DNA from: Halobacteroidaceae bacterium
Lineage (GTDB): Bacteria > Bacillota > Halanaerobiia > B1SED10-174
DNA: 44,174 nucleotides
Direction: 5' to 3'
Assembly (NCBI GenBank): GCA_003554145.1
Contig: PWFS01000100.1
Location: 1 to 44,174, forward strand
Numbering within the stretch: position 1 is the stretch's first letter; each line of letters opens with the position of its first letter. This document shows, in pieces, positions 41,796-44,174 of the stretch. The notes under the pieces were generated by a model. That model saw nothing but the letters and a program-made list of their open reading frames with translations. It searched no databases and was not told the origin of the DNA. The position numbers and the translations under genes are program-made.

Positions 41796-44045
41796 TTATC
41801 TCCCTCCCCGGTTGGGATCAGAAAAATAGCTACTTAAACCCCGAAAAATTGCCTCAGCTATGCGCTGCTGCCATTCAGGATCATTCAGAATTCTTTCTTC
41901 CCGATGGTTGGATAAAAAGGCAACTTCCAGTAAAATGCCGGGCATTTTCAGGGGATGCAGCACTGCGTAGTTTTTCTGCTTAACCCCCCGGTCCAGAAGG
42001 CCCAGGGTTTCCACAACCTGACTCTGGACCATCTTCCCCAGAGTTCGGGTAGAATAATCAGCCTGATTGCGGACATAGGTTTCTGTCCCCTCGGGAATGT
42101 CCCGGGCCACAGAGTTGGCATGAATACTGATGAAAGCATCGGCCCTGGCCTGATTGGCAAAATCAGCCCGGGCCCTGAGGGCCACAAATTCATCCCGGTA
42201 GCGGGTCATCATGGGAATGGCTCCCGCATCATGGAGCATTTCCTCCAGTTTGAGGGAAATATCCAGGACCACATCTTTTTCCATTACTCCGCTGGGGCCA
42301 ATGGCCCCGGGATCCATTCCCCCATGTCCGGGATCAATAACAATTATCTGTCCCGCCAGGGGAGATCGGGGAAACTGCAGGGTAATTCTTTCGGAATGAT
42401 CCGGGGTTTTTACTTTATAATCAGAGCGATATTCCAGGTCAAATACAATCCGCACCACGTCAGGGTCATTGCTCAACTGGCTCACCCGGATACCCTTGAC
42501 CGGGGTTGAATTGAAGGTCCGCAGATTTTCAGTTCCCACCCGGGTATCCTCGATATCGACCACCACCCGGTCGGGCCTGGACAGAGTATGCACACTATAC
42601 TCAGCCGCATCACTGAGATCAATATGATAGCGATCAAATCCACTTCCCTCTTCTTTGTCCACTGCAATCAGGTGGGGATAATCATATTGGTACTCATCTC
42701 TCTCTGTTATGAGCTCCGGAAACCTATCGGCCAGTCTTTCCTCTATTGTCGCGGGATCTTCCAGCGACGGGTCCCGGGTGAAATTAATTACCTTGCGATA
42801 GGGTTCTCCCTCCCATTCTTCCACCGCAAAATCAGGAAAATCCTCGAGGTCCAGTACCAGTCGGACTTTTTCCGGTTCGTACTGTGAATAACGGACCTGC
42901 TTGATCCCCATATCTTCTATGGTAATTGATGAGCCGGATCCGGGCAACCATATTTTCCCCAGGTCAAAAACCAGACGCTTGGGATCTTCCAGGATAAAAC
43001 TTTCCAAGTCCACGGGCCGGCTGGTCGTAATAATGATTTTGCCGTCTTCATCCTCTCTGGCCCAGCTGATATCCTCTATGTAGCCGTCTCCCACCCAGTT
43101 CAACACCAGGCGATTTTTCTCCAGGGTTTGAAAATCAAATTCAACTTCCCCCGGAGTTGAAAACTGAAGCTCAATTTCCGGGTTAACCCCCTCCCGGGCG
43201 GAATATTCCACCCCGGGAGCCTGAAAACGCTCCCCGGTAATAGCATTATTTAGATAAAGAACGTGGTCCTGGGCCCCCTTGATCAGTTCATATTCCAGGG
43301 GAGGACCTTCATAAGCTATTCTCATCTGCCCCATTTCCCGGCGAAAATCAACCTCCAGAAGCCGGGCCGGAAACTGGAAGGTAAGGGAAAAATGTCTTCC
43401 CCGCTCCTCTTTCACCTCCAGTGGACGGGCCAGGTAATCGGAGATCATTTGATTATCAGCAAACTCTAACCCCGCGGGCAAGGTGTACTGGGCCAGGGCA
43501 TAATCTAACTGTACTCCCTGGGTTTCCAGAATAAAAAATCCTTCATTAGCCAGCTCATATTCAAACTCTTCTTCTGCTTCTACAGTCAATTTTTGCTGCT
43601 CACGATCCCAGTCTACCCTTTTAATTAGAACCGGCTGGGAGGAAATGTTCAGGGCATTATCCGCCTCATCAAAAACCACATCAAACTGCAGAATCTCCAG
43701 GAAATCTTTAATTGGAATCCAGAGCTGATTATCGACTATCCGGGGCGGTTCAATATCCAGGACCCGGTCTCCGGCCTGCATATTGGGATCATCAGCCCGT
43801 AGCCGAAAATCCAGCCCATCCAGGTTAAACCGCAGCAGCTTCAGGGTGCCAAACCATCGGAGCTCAATATCAAGCAGCTCCTCCAGGACACGGGCGGGAG
43901 CGAAAAAATGCCCCTCCCATTCGGCAGCATTATAGGCAAGGCTACCCTCTTCCCCAACCAGGGCAATATCTCCATCGCCTGCATTTACCGGCCCGGACAG
44001 GCCAAGCAGGAAAAGTAAAACTAAAACCTTAATCCCTGTCAGCAT
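41796..44045 (-). CDS. N-acetylmuramoyl-L-alanine amidase (Amidase_3) with copper-amine-oxidase-like and AMIN domains
   Basis: 749 aa, exported: signal peptide 1-22. Residues 27-125 resemble the copper amine oxidase N-terminal domain (stalk/binding module), then a long region with AMIN-like beta modules (VRLVLDLEDFPDF, VRIVFDLEYRSDYKV), which bind the cell wall. Residues ~567-745 are Amidase_3: His574 in VIDPGHGG, Glu589, His642 in SIHANS and Glu707 in LLEVAFLSN complete the zinc site. It cleaves the stem-peptide amide bond of peptidoglycan, for cell separation. It starts the gene string that also holds murI-glmS. Confidence 0.95.
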   Translation of the reverse strand: MLTGIKVLVLLFLLGLSGPVNAGDGDIALVGEEGSLAYNAAEWEGHFFAPARVLEELLDIELRWFGTLKLLRFNLDGLDFRLRADDPNMQAGDRVLDIEPPRIVDNQLWIPIKDFLEILQFDVVFDEADNALNISSQPVLIKRVDWDREQQKLTVEAEEEFEYELANEGFFILETQGVQLDYALAQYTLPAGLEFADNQMISDYLARPLEVKEERGRHFSLTFQFPARLLEVDFRREMGQMRIAYEGPPLEYELIKGAQDHVLYLNNAITGERFQAPGVEYSAREGVNPEIELQFSTPGEVEFDFQTLEKNRLVLNWVGDGYIEDISWAREDEDGKIIITTSRPVDLESFILEDPKRLVFDLGKIWLPGSGSSITIEDMGIKQVRYSQYEPEKVRLVLDLEDFPDFAVEEWEGEPYRKVINFTRDPSLEDPATIEERLADRFPELITERDEYQYDYPHLIAVDKEEGSGFDRYHIDLSDAAEYSVHTLSRPDRVVVDIEDTRVGTENLRTFNSTPVKGIRVSQLSNDPDVVRIVFDLEYRSDYKVKTPDHSERITLQFPRSPLAGQIIVIDPGHGGMDPGAIGPSGVMEKDVVLDISLKLEEMLHDAGAIPMMTRYRDEFVALRARADFANQARADAFISIHANSVARDIPEGTETYVRNQADYSTRTLGKMVQSQVVETLGLLDRGVKQKNYAVLHPLKMPGILLEVAFLSNHREERILNDPEWQQRIAEAIFRGLSSYFSDPNRGGR

Positions 44046-44174
44046 AGGTCCTCACCCACCCTTTCACCACAATTATTCTACTCCGAACAGGTTTTTCCTT
44101 TATGCTAACGCAAAAAACCTTCTATTTTCGGCAACTTTTTACCTTCTGGAAAAGCCAGGAATTGAAAACGGGGG
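44046..44174. other. Region upstream of the amidase gene, no promoter recognised
   Basis: These 129 bases hold the amidase ribosome-site region (AAAGGGTGGGTGAGG) and no coding frame. A TAGAAT-like -10 exists near 44078 on the minus strand, but no matching -35 was recognised, so I do not call a promoter. Confidence 0.3.

Noticed and set aside
1-44174. Very frequent TCCAGG/CCAGGGC words on the plus strand
   Set aside because: They match Leu-Glu/Asp and Ala-Leu codon pairs (CTG GAx, GCC CTG) in minus-strand genes. I see no regular spacing that would indicate a repeat family or a CRISPR.

Overview
The window reads as chromosomal DNA of an anaerobic, fermentative member of the Bacillota, most likely a clostridial or Halanaerobiales-type lineage. 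Three things support this. The gene order tig-clpP-clpX-lon-engB (16.5 to 9.4 kb, minus strand) is the clostridial arrangement. Ribosome binding sites are strong AGGAGG types, often with GTG or TTG starts. A complete B12-dependent glutamate mutase / methylaspartate ammonia-lyase gene set is present. The lineage call is inference; no 16S gene is in the window. Almost everything from 8.6 kb rightward is on the minus strand.

Layout. 0-1.2 kb: a truncated lipoprotein gene, a gene-poor stretch with a 26-bp perfect palindrome and a small frameshifted reading frame, and tRNA-Arg(CCU) with its own promoter and terminator. 1.3-4.5 kb: an S9 prolyl-oligopeptidase-type peptidase and a membrane transglutaminase-like protein with an intact Cys-His-Asp triad. 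4.8-8.7 kb (plus): an OmpR-family response regulator, a PAS/HAMP sensor kinase that seems to begin at a non-standard ATT codon, a small acidic lipoprotein with its own terminator, and a second transglutaminase-fold protein that has lost all three catalytic residues. 8.6-16.6 kb (minus): methyltransferase, engB, lon, clpX, clpP, tig, with a divergent membrane-anchored HtrA-like protease between lon and clpX. 16.6-20.3 kb: two nitroreductases flanking an L-fucose-isomerase-like protein, and an aldo/keto reductase. 20.3-28.1 kb: two methyltransferases, a DUF3267 zincin-like membrane protein, an N-formylglutamate-amidohydrolase-like protein, a protein with an ADP-ribosyltransferase-like C-terminus, two HAD phosphatases, a PAP2 phosphatase and glnS. 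28.2-30.8 kb: a serine beta-lactamase-family hydrolase, a small zinc-ribbon membrane protein and a further methyltransferase. 30.8-31.4 kb: tRNAs Pro, Gly, Arg(UCU) and His (minus), with two good promoters.

The most striking region is 31.4-44.0 kb. It is one tightly packed minus-strand gene string: N-acetylmuramoyl-L-alanine amidase, UPF0316, DUF456, a fused glutamate racemase-GlmS protein, glmL, glmE, methylaspartate ammonia-lyase, an AtuA/DUF1446 protein, DUF4387, a P-loop protein with an alanyl-tRNA-synthetase 'second additional domain'-like tail, rph and rdgB. MurI next to rph-rdgB is a common Firmicute neighbourhood. Here a whole glutamate-fermentation cassette sits between murI and rph, and the cobalamin-binding subunit of glutamate mutase has become a C-terminal domain of the racemase. 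The cassette converts glutamate to 3-methylaspartate and then to mesaconate plus ammonia. The later steps (mesaconate hydration, citramalate lyase) are not recognisable in the window, and the DUF1446/DUF4387 pair are candidates for a linked step.
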